This document shows, in pieces, positions 46,010-54,687 of a DNA stretch of 64,000 nt (position 1 is the stretch's first letter; every line of letters begins with the position of its first letter). Origin of the DNA: HyVt-443 sp964544655 (GTDB lineage: Bacteria; Pseudomonadota; Gammaproteobacteria; Chromatiales; Chromatiaceae); the NCBI GenBank assembly GCA_964544655.1, contig CAZJCM010000002.1, forward strand, positions 37,516 to 101,515, read 5' to 3'. The translations under genes and the position numbers were made by a program. The notes beneath the pieces were generated by a model, which saw only the letters and a list, made by a program, of their open reading frames with translations, was not told the origin of the DNA and searched no databases.

Positions 46010-46715
46010 CTGAGGAACGTTTCATTACCAGAAAGACGAACATCCCTATAATCAGTGACGCAAAAAAAGCAACATCAAGATCACTCAATAATGGCCAAAA
46101 TGGGTTTTTCGATCCTGTATCTGGGCGCACCACTATCGAACTAATCTGCTTTGATTCCACGTCAAGCACACTATCGTTGAAACCCAACAAAACATACAAA
46201 TAACAATCAGCCTGCGCCAGGCAAAACACATTTGGAAGCGATGCATCACTGATCGAGACTTCTGCCGAATCAATACTGAGTTTAATATTATCTTTGCCAT
46301 CCCATGGCACACTCATCTCTTTAATTGGCATCACGTTCCCCTCGCCAGTTAAATGGCCGTCACCATCACCAACGACTGCTGAACTATCAACAACCACTAT
46401 CAAATCACTCGCACTTCGACCCCAATGACTGGATAGCGGAACAAATACACCATAGAACACGATTACTGTCGGCAAAACAATGAGTACTAACGCAATGAGA
46501 CTTTTCCCTGTATATTTCAGCATCTTCAACAACAGCGATTTATATGCAGCCCAAAAGTCATCAGGGTCATCTTTAGCCATCATCTCCGACATTTGTCCTG
46601 CAAAGGCTTTCCAAAACGATCTGTTGTATCCACCTGGAATAACATAACGCCACGCGAATGCGCCTGCGAAACCGGCAAAAAGACCCGCAATGGAGGCCAA
46701 AACATAATAAATCAC
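45996..46715 (-). CDS. membrane protein of the sulfotransferase module, unknown
   Basis: The protein has 239 residues from a GTG start. A helix at 3-24 is followed by an amphipathic stretch of about 45 residues (SFWKAFAGQMSEMMAKDDPDD...), then a helix at 75-92. A soluble region with two cysteines (CLAQADC) and a C-terminal helix (FFASLIIGMFVFLVM) complete it. The helix/amphipathic/helix start vaguely resembles EMC3/TMCO1-type insertases, but I would not assign it. It sits 8 bases after the small YVGPGAG protein gene and overlaps the sulfotransferase gene. Confidence 0.55.
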   Translation of the reverse strand: MIYYVLASIAGLFAGFAGAFAWRYVIPGGYNRSFWKAFAGQMSEMMAKDDPDDFWAAYKSLLLKMLKYTGKSLIALVLIVLPTVIVFYGVFVPLSSHWGRSASDLIVVVDSSAVVGDGDGHLTGEGNVMPIKEMSVPWDGKDNIKLSIDSAEVSISDASLPNVFCLAQADCYLYVLLGFNDSVLDVESKQISSIVVRPDTGSKNPFWPLLSDLDVAFFASLIIGMFVFLVMKRSSDETQ

Positions 46716-46723
46716 CGCGTCAT

Positions 46724-46951
46724 CTACTCCGATTTATTTTGATCTTCTGCATTTTTAGCCTGCATTTTCTTTTTCAAGATCTTTAACGGATAGACAACAA
46801 GCCCAACCAAGGCAATAAAAACGCCAACGACGATTGCCACCAAACTGCCCAGCATACTTAAACCTGCGCCAGGCCCCACATAAGCATGGGACAGTGAGGG
46901 AAAAATCATCACACCGCACAAAACTGCAAAATAAAAAATCCGATATTCCAT
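46724..46951 (-). CDS. small membrane protein with YVGPGAG motif
   Basis: This is a 75-residue protein with a signal-like helix (IFYFAVLCGVMIFPSLSHA), then YVGPGAGLSMLGS. A second helix (LVAIVVGVFIALVGLVVYPLK) and a charged tail follow. The Y(I/V)GPGAG motif recurs in small proteins found beside sulfotransferase and arylsulfotransferase-like genes; their function is unknown. TGAGGA lies about 8 bases before the ATG. It is encoded between the beta-propeller protein and the larger membrane protein, so all four are one unit. Confidence 0.65.
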   Translation of the reverse strand: MEYRIFYFAVLCGVMIFPSLSHAYVGPGAGLSMLGSLVAIVVGVFIALVGLVVYPLKILKKKMQAKNAEDQNKSE

Positions 46952-46972
46952 GGAAAATTCCTCAAGTAGAAA

Positions 46973-48376
46973 TCAGTTATCAATGAACGTCGCGTTTGTT
47001 ACATAGTAAGCGCCAGACACAGTGAATCGCCCAGCACGCCCTATTTTCTCGAGCCCCTTTGATCCCAAATAATCGTCCAAACTATGAGAGTTCAGGTATT
47101 CCCATAAGACCTTCCCATTAACCAAATCAACTTCAAGTATGCGTCCACGCCTTGTCAGGCTCACCAGTGCGCGGTCCTGCCCTGAACTTAGCACCACACG
47201 CCCTCCGTTATGGGTAATAAAGTCAACATCCTTAGGTGTAGTTTGTTGTGGAAACAGAGTTTCGTCCTTCTCGGTTGTCAAATCAATTTTCAGGATCCGG
47301 GAACCACCATGTTCAGCATCACCACCAAGATTGTCGAACAATACCACCTTGTTGTTACCCGCATATATAGGACTATGCTGCAGAATCGATTTTCCGCTGA
47401 CAGTTTTTTTCACTCGATTGGTTTTTCCATCAATAACTGCAATCGTGTTATTGTTACGCATCGAAACAAGCAGGTCCCCTGCATTCAACCCAGGATATTC
47501 AGGCGCCATCTCTTTCGTCAGGACTTTAACGTCATTAAGGTGCGTCGGATCACACTCATCATATTCAGGAATCTTCGACTGATTCCCTTCATAAACCAAT
47601 CCTGAGTAGCCAGATTCTATTAACGCTTTGGTTACAGATATCTTCTTTACCAGCTTCCCATCCGGCGTGTAGACATTGATCATATCTTCGTAGACTTTTT
47701 TTGACTTGCAAGCAACGCGCACACTTGTGTTTCCAATTTTCATTGGACTATCTACGGGGTTTAAAGAAGGCGCATAAATCAAACCTTCATCATCAACCGA
47801 AAGCCAATGATGGCTCAGACTCTCGACCTCCCACAACAAGCTTGAATTTTTATCGAACTTTGCTATTCCAACGGCATATGGAAACGTGTTTCTCGCCTGA
47901 AAAATGACCAGCAGGTCCCCATTGTCATAAAGATGCATACCTGCCGGGTATATATTTTCAGCTTTATTGAAACCCGATATACGCTCGACATCACCCCACA
48001 CTGCCTGCGGATCGATTTCCCAGGTATGGCGAACGTTACCATCACGATCTATAATCCACGCGAGGCATCCAAATGTCGGGCATTCAGACATCAACTGAAA
48101 ATATCCGCCATTTATCAGAATAAGATCATTATCCGCACTACTCTTTTTAACGAACGATGTTGCCACAGGCGAATTTTCCCCACCCTCCGGCACCAGTTCT
48201 TCAAACTTGCTGGGTTTCGAGTCGATTATTTCCTCTTCTGCAACCTCGTTTAATGCATCCCAGGCAATCCTTGCCTCTTCAAATAAACTATGGGGGAAGA
48301 AACCAAAACTGACACTTAGGCCTCCCCAAAGAAAAACCAGCAACATAATGGAAAGAAAAAACAGAGCACGGAACAT
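46973..48376 (-). CDS. arylsulfotransferase (ASST)-like beta-propeller, membrane-anchored
   Basis: The 467-residue protein has one N-terminal helix (FRALFFLSIMLLVFLWGGL). It then has repeated beta-propeller blades with the ASST-family look: IIDRDGNVRHTWEID, AGMHLYDNGDLLVIF, CDPTHLNDVKVL (likely His) and LQHSPIYAGNNKVVLFDN. ASSTs move sulfate between phenolic donors and acceptors in the periplasm. In polysaccharide loci such proteins may act on glycans. I chose the ATG at 48376, which has GGAGAA upstream; the longer frame to 48424 lacks a signal-like start. It is the first gene of the sulfotransferase module. Confidence 0.75.
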   Translation of the reverse strand: MFRALFFLSIMLLVFLWGGLSVSFGFFPHSLFEEARIAWDALNEVAEEEIIDSKPSKFEELVPEGGENSPVATSFVKKSSADNDLILINGGYFQLMSECPTFGCLAWIIDRDGNVRHTWEIDPQAVWGDVERISGFNKAENIYPAGMHLYDNGDLLVIFQARNTFPYAVGIAKFDKNSSLLWEVESLSHHWLSVDDEGLIYAPSLNPVDSPMKIGNTSVRVACKSKKVYEDMINVYTPDGKLVKKISVTKALIESGYSGLVYEGNQSKIPEYDECDPTHLNDVKVLTKEMAPEYPGLNAGDLLVSMRNNNTIAVIDGKTNRVKKTVSGKSILQHSPIYAGNNKVVLFDNLGGDAEHGGSRILKIDLTTEKDETLFPQQTTPKDVDFITHNGGRVVLSSGQDRALVSLTRRGRILEVDLVNGKVLWEYLNSHSLDDYLGSKGLEKIGRAGRFTVSGAYYVTNATFIDN

Positions 48377-48511
48377 CAAATTCTCCAAATTTATAAAAAT
48401 CTTCAAATAACTATATCTGATCACATACCAGGCTCGACAATAGAGCCTATGGTGTCTGCATAATTGAACTCACTGAAATACTGGAAATATCCATAACGCA
48501 GAAAAATGCCA

Positions 48512-48742
48512 CACAGCTTCAAATGGATGGACTCCAGACTTGGAAACGTAAACAATTCCTTGCCATAAATTTTTCACGCTATTCGCGAAAGACACGCACC
48601 TCGACACCTTCCTGAATTTGAATACCTGTTAAATCGTCACTTCAAACTTCCTGAGATGATTGAGCGACTGCTGTTCATTGCTGTATGTACTCTACCTATG
48701 CCATATCGCCTTCTGAAAATGACTGAAACTGCTTGCCCTTGA
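48512..48742 (+). mobile_element. decayed IS1595/ISXO2-type transposase remnant, right copy
   Basis: On the plus strand the sequence reads HSFKWMDSRLGNVNNSLP, a TAA stop, then IFHAIRERHAPRHLPEFEYL and LNRHFKLPEMIERLLFIA. It ends TLPMPYRLLKMTETACP and stops at 48742. This is the conserved C-terminal end of ISXO2-like transposases with one internal stop. The element end abuts a truncated carbamoyltransferase at about 48725-48735. The rest of the transposase, to the left, is missing or unrecognisable in 48377-48511. Confidence 0.8.
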
Positions 48743-49037
48743 GCCAGACTGGGATGGCCATGATGAATAAGTGGAAGCCACGCAGGACATAGGCAAGACA
48801 GGTCTCCAGCAAACATTCGAACTTGATAAGTGGCGCATCGTAGAAGACCACATAGTCGACACTACCGCGACCCACACCGGCCTCTTCAAGACAATAGCCA
48901 ATGGCATTCAGACGAAAGACCGCATCGTGCTTCTTGCGCATGATGCGGTCCTCCTGAGCCGTACCCATGATCTCACCACCCACGACGATGGATGCCGCGC
49001 TGTCATGTTGGAAGGCAGATATGCCAACAATCACCAT
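48725..49037 (-). pseudogene. N-terminal fragment of a carbamoyltransferase (NodU/CmcH-type)
   Basis: The fragment begins MVIVGISAFQHDSAASIVVG and continues QEDRIMRKKHDAVF, LNAIGYCLEEAGVG, DYVVFYDAPLIKFECLLET and VWLKGKQFQ. This is the start of the carbamoyltransferase family, normally about 580 residues. After about 105 residues the homology ends at the IS1595 remnant and the frame stops at 48696. The gene is therefore truncated by the insertion and its remaining part is not in the window. It suggests an O-carbamoylated sugar was once made here. Confidence 0.82.
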
Positions 49038-49109
49038 ATCAGCCACTCAACTGTTACCAATCCATATTTCAGCTTTCGGTCCACGCATCATCTCCCCGGT
49101 AGCCCCCAC

Positions 49110-50207
49110 CTACCCCTGGGAGCCGGCCTGCGCGAGCACGGCGACAACCCTCTCTTGGTCGGCCTCGCTGAGATACGGATGCATAGGCAGGCTGATGACC
49201 TTTTCCGACAGGCGCTCCGCCACCTGCAGATCGAACTCATCGGTCGACAGGGCCGGCTGCCGGTTCAGCGGCACCGGGTAATGTACTGCGGTAGGGATAT
49301 CCGCCGCCTGCATCTGCTGTTGCACCGCTTCCCGGTTTTCCACCAGGATCGTGTACTGGGCATAGACACTGGTATTTCCTTCTGCGATGTATGGCGGGAC
49401 GATATCGGGGCACCGCTCCTGAATAAGGCGGGTATAGCGCTCTCCGCGCTCTGCCCTCAGCACCACTTCCTCGGCGAAGATATCCAGTTTTGGCAACAGG
49501 CTCGCTGCCTGCAGTGTATCGAGCCGTCCATTGATGCCGATTCTGGGGTGGTGATAACGGCGATCCTGCCCATGCACCCGGATCTCCCGCATCACCCTGG
49601 CAAGATCGTCGTCATCGGTAAAGCAGGCGCCGCTGTCACCGTACCCTCCCAGGGGTTTGGAGGGAAAGAAACTGGTGCAGCCGATGGTCGACAGGGCACA
49701 CGACTGCCTTCCGTTGTAGGTGGCCCCCAGGCTTTGCGCGGCATCCTCGATCACCGGCAGCCCATGTCGACCCGCGATCTCGTTGATCCGGTCCATGTCC
49801 GCACACTGACCATAGAGACTGACCGGCATGATCGCCCGGGTCTTGTCCGTTATCGCGTCCTCGATCTTCTCCGGATCGATGTTGTAGGTCCGTTCATCGA
49901 TATCGACGAACACCGGCTTGGCGCCGAGCAGGGCGATCATCTCGCCGGTGGCGATGAAGGTGAAAGGGGTGGTGATCACCTCATCGCCCGGTCCGATATC
50001 CAACGCCATCATCGCCACCAGCAGGGCATCCGTCCCTGACGACACACCGATGCAGTGTTTCACTCCGACCTGCTCCGCCAGGCGCTGTTCCAACTCCTGC
50101 ACCTCCGGCCCCATAATGAAGCGGCCGTGCTCGAATACCGCCTGAATACGTGCCTGCACCTGATCCTGGATGCGGGCGTACTGTGTCTTCAAATCTATGA
50201 AATCCAT
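49110..50207 (-). CDS. wbpE: WbpE-type UDP-3-keto-GlcNAcA aminotransferase
   Basis: This is a 365-residue PLP sugar aminotransferase (DegT family) with MDFIDLKTQYARI at the start. It also has IGVSSGTDALLVAMMAL, VIEDAAQSLGATYNG and the PLP lysine in SFFPSKPLGGYGDSGA. These features match WbpE/WlbC, which form the 3-amino group of UDP-GlcNAc(3N)A. GAGAG precedes the ATG at 50207. With WbpB and WbpD just upstream it forms the Wbp BDE trio for UDP-2,3-diacetamido-glucuronic acid. Confidence 0.93.
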   Translation of the reverse strand: MDFIDLKTQYARIQDQVQARIQAVFEHGRFIMGPEVQELEQRLAEQVGVKHCIGVSSGTDALLVAMMALDIGPGDEVITTPFTFIATGEMIALLGAKPVFVDIDERTYNIDPEKIEDAITDKTRAIMPVSLYGQCADMDRINEIAGRHGLPVIEDAAQSLGATYNGRQSCALSTIGCTSFFPSKPLGGYGDSGACFTDDDDLARVMREIRVHGQDRRYHHPRIGINGRLDTLQAASLLPKLDIFAEEVVLRAERGERYTRLIQERCPDIVPPYIAEGNTSVYAQYTILVENREAVQQQMQAADIPTAVHYPVPLNRQPALSTDEFDLQVAERLSEKVISLPMHPYLSEADQERVVAVLAQAGSQG

Positions 50208-50269
50208 CTGTGCTCTCGAATATGATTTGTCAGTGAACGGGCCTCGCGGCCCGCCCGGATAACGAATAA

Positions 50270-50854
50270 TCAGCCTTCCAGCAAGGTGCAAACGCCATCA
50301 CGCAGGCGGTAACGATCACCGGTATGCTCGCAAACGGCCTCACCGTCCCCGGCCAACGGCAGCGGCAGACGTTCGCCGAAACGGCTCATCCAGCCGATCT
50401 GACGGGCCGGCACGCCGGCCACCAGGGCAAATTCAGGCACGTCTCGATTGACCACCGCGCCTGCGGCAACGAAGGCATATCGCCCGATAGTGGTACCGCA
50501 GACGATGGTGCAGTTGGCGCCAAGGGTGGCGCCGCGCTTGACCAGGGTATCCCGATACTCATCTTTCCTGGTCACCGCCGAACGGGGATTGTATACGTTG
50601 GTGAAGACCATGCTCGGACCACAGAAGACATCGTCTTCCAGGGTCACGTTGTCATATACCGAGACATTGTTTTGAATCTTGACGTTGTCACCGATCTGCA
50701 CCCGGTTGCCAACGAAGACATTCTGCCCCAGGCTGCAGCCCCGGCCTATGACCGCACCGCCACACACGTGAACCCAGTGCCATATCCGGCTGCCGGCGCC
50801 GATCACTGCGCCCTCGTCGACGATGGCGGTCTGATGAATCTGGCATTCACTCAT
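50270..50854 (-). CDS. wbpD: WbpD-type UDP-2-acetamido-3-amino-glucuronate N-acetyltransferase
   Basis: The 194-residue left-handed beta-helix acetyltransferase has the WbpD/WlbB pattern HQTAIVDEGAVIGAGSRIWH and CSLGQNVFVGNRVQIGD. It also has MVFTNVYNPRSAV and ends the helix with ALVAGVPARQIGWMSRFGE. It acetylates the 3-amino group formed by WbpE. The C-terminal 30 residues (CEHTGDRYRLRDGVCTL) are a small tail also seen in this family. Four bases separate it from wbpB. Confidence 0.94.
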   Translation of the reverse strand: MSECQIHQTAIVDEGAVIGAGSRIWHWVHVCGGAVIGRGCSLGQNVFVGNRVQIGDNVKIQNNVSVYDNVTLEDDVFCGPSMVFTNVYNPRSAVTRKDEYRDTLVKRGATLGANCTIVCGTTIGRYAFVAAGAVVNRDVPEFALVAGVPARQIGWMSRFGERLPLPLAGDGEAVCEHTGDRYRLRDGVCTLLEG

Positions 50855-50858
50855 CTGC

Positions 50859-51920
50859 TCAATACTCCAGCGGCAGCGGGATACGGCGACCGTCCCGGGC
50901 GGAGATGTAGGCGGCGATCAACATCTCCAGAGAGCGCAGGCCCTCACGCCCATCGGTCTCCGGCGTCGCCTCGCCACGCAGTGTCTCGATTACATTGTCG
51001 TAGTAGAGCGGATGGCCAAAGCCATACACCGAGGTGGTCTCGTAATTCACCTCCTTGATCCTGGCATCGTCCTCATGGGATTCGGCGAACTCCCAGTGCT
51101 GTATCTCATTGACGGCCACGCCACCCACCCGCACCGTGCCCTTTTCCCCCAGAATGGTGATCGAACCTTCCAGGTTCTGCGGATAGGTCAGCATGGTGAC
51201 GTTCATGGAGCCCATGGCGCCGGAGCGCCAGCGGACATTCATGGTGGCCGTGTCTTCCACCTCGATATCCCGGGCCAGGGTGCCGGTATAGGCCTGCACG
51301 CTCTCCACCGGCCCGATCAGCCAGTCGAGCAGATCCACATAGTGGCTGGCCTGGTTCATCAGCGCTCCACCGTCGAACTCCCAGGTGCCACGCCAGGCAT
51401 CCATGTCGTAATAGGACTGGGGGCGGGTCCAGAAGACGTTGATCACCACCATGTGGATACGCCCGAAGCGCTTCTGCTCGACCGCGCGCTTGAGCATCTG
51501 CAGGGTGGCATTGCGGCGATTCTGCTTCACCACGAAGAGCCGCACACCCGCATTGTCACAGGCCTCCACCATGCGCAGGCCATCCTTCCAGCGGGTGGCC
51601 ATCGGCTTCTCGGTCATCACATGACGGCCCGCCGCCGCGATCTGCACCGTCTGCTCGGGGTGCATGCCGGATGGGGTGGTCAGGACGTAGAGATCCGCAT
51701 TCGACTTGGCCAGCACGTCATCCAGCCGGTGGTAACCCGGTGCACCGGTATCCGCGACCGCCTTGTCCAGCCGTTCCCGATCTGTGTCACAGACGGCCAC
51801 CAACTCCATGCGCTCGGCATGTTTTTCCAGCGCATCGAAATGCTTGGCCGAGATGCGGCCACAACCTATCAGGGCAACCCTTATCTTCCTGTCTTTTATC
51901 GTTTCGTAGCCATGGAACAT
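50859..51920 (-). CDS. wbpB: WbpB-type UDP-GlcNAcA 3-dehydrogenase (Gfo/Idh/MocA family)
   Basis: The 353-residue product has the NAD-binding RVALIGCGRISAKHFDAL and the catalytic EKP motif in VMTEKPMATRW. It also has FDGGALMNQASHYVDLLDWL, as in WbpB/WlbA. It oxidises the 3-hydroxyl of UDP-GlcNAcA to the keto sugar used by WbpE. The ATG at 51920 is favoured because MFHGYETIKDRKIRVALIG places the Rossmann motif at the usual distance. The ribosome site is weak. The UDP-GlcNAc 6-dehydrogenase (WbpA) needed upstream in the pathway is not obvious in the window. Confidence 0.93.
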   Translation of the reverse strand: MFHGYETIKDRKIRVALIGCGRISAKHFDALEKHAERMELVAVCDTDRERLDKAVADTGAPGYHRLDDVLAKSNADLYVLTTPSGMHPEQTVQIAAAGRHVMTEKPMATRWKDGLRMVEACDNAGVRLFVVKQNRRNATLQMLKRAVEQKRFGRIHMVVINVFWTRPQSYYDMDAWRGTWEFDGGALMNQASHYVDLLDWLIGPVESVQAYTGTLARDIEVEDTATMNVRWRSGAMGSMNVTMLTYPQNLEGSITILGEKGTVRVGGVAVNEIQHWEFAESHEDDARIKEVNYETTSVYGFGHPLYYDNVIETLRGEATPETDGREGLRSLEMLIAAYISARDGRRIPLPLEY

Positions 51921-52107
51921 TGCTATACACCAACTCTCTCTACCGTCGTCATGCACGGCAGTAACTATGTATCTGTCAGCCAGTAACCCGGTACTCCGCC
52001 ACCGACCCCCTTTTTAACCCCTCAGCAAATGAACAGCGGGCTCAATAACCGACCACCGTCCCGGCAACCAACGCAAGACACGAGGTCATGACTTGATCAG
52101 AGGCTCC

Positions 52108-53139
52108 CTATCCCAAAGCGGCAACATACCAGTCCATGGCCTCATCCAGCCCTTGATCGATGCGGTGAGTGGGCGCATACCCCAACAGGCGCTGGGCCTT
52201 GCCGATGTCCGCCAACGAGTGACGTACGTCACCGGCGCGAAAATCCCGATAGCTGGGCTCCACCGCCACCATTCCGGGCTTACGATCGAGCAGCCGCTGC
52301 TGAATCATATCGAACAGCTGATTGAGGCTGGTACGGTCGTTCAACGCCACGTTGTAGACCTGGTCGTGGGCCGATTCATCCTCGCTCATGGCGGCCAGGA
52401 TATTCATCTGCACCGTGTTGTCGATATAGCAGAAATCCCGGCTGGTCTCGCCGTCGCCATTGATGAACACCTCTTCGCCGGCCAGCAGGCTGGCCACCCA
52501 TTTCGGTATCACCGCGGCATAGGCCCCGTTGGGATCCTGGCGCTTGCCGAAGATGTTGAAGTAGCGCAGACCGATGGTCTTGAAGCCATAGGTCCGGGCG
52601 AACACGCTGGCATAGAGCTCGTTGACGACCTTGGTCACGGCATAGGGACTGAGTGGATTGCCGATCTTCTCCTCCACCTTCGGCAGATCCGGGTGATCAC
52701 CGTAGGTGGAGCTGGATGCGGCGTAGACGAAGCGCCTGACACCCGCATCCCTGGCAGCCACCAGCATGTTGAGAAAACCATCGATGTTGGCCTGGTTGGT
52801 GCGAATCGGGTCCTCTATCGAACGCGGAACCGAGCCCAGCGCCGCCTGATGCAATACGAAATCGACTCCATCACAGGCTCCTTGGCAAGTCTTCAGGTCA
52901 CGGATGTCACCCTCGATGAAACGGAAGCGGTCAGTATCCGCCGGGCACCCGGCATCAGCCAGGGCCTGGTCGATGTTGTGCTGATATCCGGTAACGAAAT
53001 TGTCCAGGCCAACCACTTTCTGATTCAGCCTGAGCAGGGCCTCCAGCAGGTTTGAGCCAATGAAACCGGCGACACCCGTCACCAACCAGGTATATTGCTG
53101 GCCGCTCAGATGCTCCTTCAGCTGATCATACTTTGTCAT
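52108..53139 (-). CDS. wbpP: WbpP-type UDP-GlcNAc C4 epimerase
   Basis: The 343-residue extended SDR epimerase has WLVTGVAGFIGSNLLEALL (NAD), the SST-x-Y-x3-K triad in ASSSTYGDH and SPYAVTK, and RYFNIFGKRQDPNGAYAAVIP. The N-terminal extension YDQLKEHLSGQQ is typical of WbpP. It interconverts UDP-GlcNAc and UDP-GalNAc (or their uronic acids). The ATG at 53139 has AGGTGG five bases upstream; a GTG three codons earlier is possible. It forms its own unit, with a promoter-like region upstream. Confidence 0.93.
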   Translation of the reverse strand: MTKYDQLKEHLSGQQYTWLVTGVAGFIGSNLLEALLRLNQKVVGLDNFVTGYQHNIDQALADAGCPADTDRFRFIEGDIRDLKTCQGACDGVDFVLHQAALGSVPRSIEDPIRTNQANIDGFLNMLVAARDAGVRRFVYAASSSTYGDHPDLPKVEEKIGNPLSPYAVTKVVNELYASVFARTYGFKTIGLRYFNIFGKRQDPNGAYAAVIPKWVASLLAGEEVFINGDGETSRDFCYIDNTVQMNILAAMSEDESAHDQVYNVALNDRTSLNQLFDMIQQRLLDRKPGMVAVEPSYRDFRAGDVRHSLADIGKAQRLLGYAPTHRIDQGLDEAMDWYVAALG

Positions 53140-53184
53140 TGACACCACCTATTATAATTGATATTTCTATAAGATTGGATTATC

Positions 53185-53209
53185 GGCGCTGATAATTAGC
53201 GCCATTATA
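53185..53209 (-). promoter_or_regulatory. -10-like box and small palindrome upstream of wbpP
   Basis: On the minus strand TATAAT (53209-53204) is followed immediately by GGCGCT-aattatc-AGCGCC (53203-53185), a perfect 6-base inverted repeat at the expected transcription start. It could be an operator or the ugd 3' hairpin. No good -35 box is visible. Confidence 0.4.
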
Positions 53210-53308
53210 CACGGTTCTAACCATCGACTGCCGTCCGGCACGTGAGTGGCGCGGGGGTGCAATCGAGCCGCGCTCCCGGAGCTTGGTGCCAGGCTGCTCT
53301 TTCCTCTC

Positions 53309-54643
53309 TTACGCCGGCGCTGCCCTGCCGATGGCATAGTGGGTGAAGCCCTGATCGGCCAGCAAATCAGGGTCATAGAGATTGCGCCCATCGAAGATCA
53401 CGGGCGTTACCAGACTGGCTTTGATACGTTCGAAATCGGGGCTGCGAAAGATCTTCCATTCAGTGGCCACCACCAGGGCATCCGCCCCCTCCAGGGCCGC
53501 TTCCGGAGAGTCGCACAGCAGCAGATCGTCCCGCTCACCGTAGATCCGCCGCGTCTCCTCCATCGCCTGGGGATCGTAAGCCCGGACTCTGACACCGACA
53601 CGCCACAGCGCCTCCATCAGCACCCGACTGGGCGCCTCGCGCATATCATCCGTATTGGGCTTGAAGGAGAGCCCCCAGAGGGCGATGGTCCTGCCCGCCA
53701 GATCATCATCGAAATGGCGGCTGATCTTGTCGAACAACACCGTTTTCTGACGGTAATTGACCGCCTCCACCGCGGCCAGGATACTGGCCTGGTAACCGTG
53801 CTCGCGGGCGGAGCGCTCCAGCGCCTGCACATCCTTGGGGAAGCAGGAGCCACCATAGCCGATGCCGGGATAGATGAAGTGGTAGCCGATCCGTGGGTCC
53901 GAGCCGATGCCGATACGCACCTGCTCGATATCCGCCCCCACCCGCTCGGCGATATTGGCCAGTTCGTTCATGAAGCTGATCTTGGTCGCCAGCATGGCAT
54001 TGGCGGCATATTTGGTCAGCTCCGCCGAGCGGATGTCCATCGCCACAAGGCGGTCGTGATTGCGGTTGAAAGGGGCATACAGGGCCCGTAGCAGCTCTGT
54101 GGTGCGGGGGTTATCGGCGCCCACGATGATGCGGTCCGGCTTCATGAAGTCGTCGATGGCATCCCCCTCCTTGAGGAACTCGGGATTGGAGACCACGTCG
54201 AACTCCAGATTCGACTTGCCGCGCCCGGCCAAGGCCTCACGCACCCGGGCCCGCACCTTGTCTGCGGTACCCACCGGCACCGTGGACTTGTCGATGATCA
54301 CCTTGTACTCTTCCATGTGCTCACCGATACTGCCCGCCACCGCCAGCACATACTGAAGATCGGCCGAACCATCCTCATCGGGCGGGGTGCCTACTGCAAT
54401 GAACTGAAACAGGCCATGGGCAACGCCATGGGCAATATCAGTGGTAAAGGCGAGCCTTCCCGCCCCGGCATTGCTGCGGATCAACTGATCCAGCCCCGGC
54501 TCGTAGATCGGCACTTCACCCTGGTTCAGGCGATCGATCTTGTCCTGGTCGATATCGACACAGAGCACATCGTTACCCACATCGGCCAGACAGGCCCCTG
54601 TCACCAGGCCCACGTAGCCGGAGCCAAATATCGTCACCTTCAT
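53309..54643 (-). CDS. ugd: UDP-glucose/UDP-sugar 6-dehydrogenase (Ugd)
   Basis: The 444-residue enzyme makes two successive NAD oxidations at C6 of a UDP-sugar. It shows MKVTIFGSGYVGLVTGACLA (NAD), the STVPVGTADKVR segment, catalytic Cys in GIGYGGSCFPKDVQAL and the FKPNTDDMREAPS region. The pattern is of the Ugd (UDP-glucose) group rather than the WbpA/WecC group. A role in UDP-glucuronate supply is likely, though UDP-HexNAc activity cannot be excluded from motifs alone. The ATG at 54643 begins the canonical MKVTIFGSGYVG. It is divergent from the O-antigen-ligase-like gene. Confidence 0.92.
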   Translation of the reverse strand: MKVTIFGSGYVGLVTGACLADVGNDVLCVDIDQDKIDRLNQGEVPIYEPGLDQLIRSNAGAGRLAFTTDIAHGVAHGLFQFIAVGTPPDEDGSADLQYVLAVAGSIGEHMEEYKVIIDKSTVPVGTADKVRARVREALAGRGKSNLEFDVVSNPEFLKEGDAIDDFMKPDRIIVGADNPRTTELLRALYAPFNRNHDRLVAMDIRSAELTKYAANAMLATKISFMNELANIAERVGADIEQVRIGIGSDPRIGYHFIYPGIGYGGSCFPKDVQALERSAREHGYQASILAAVEAVNYRQKTVLFDKISRHFDDDLAGRTIALWGLSFKPNTDDMREAPSRVLMEALWRVGVRVRAYDPQAMEETRRIYGERDDLLLCDSPEAALEGADALVVATEWKIFRSPDFERIKASLVTPVIFDGRNLYDPDLLADQGFTHYAIGRAAPA

Positions 54644-54687
54644 TGCACGGTTACCCTTCGTATCGATCGAGCGGAAAAATGCGCGCA

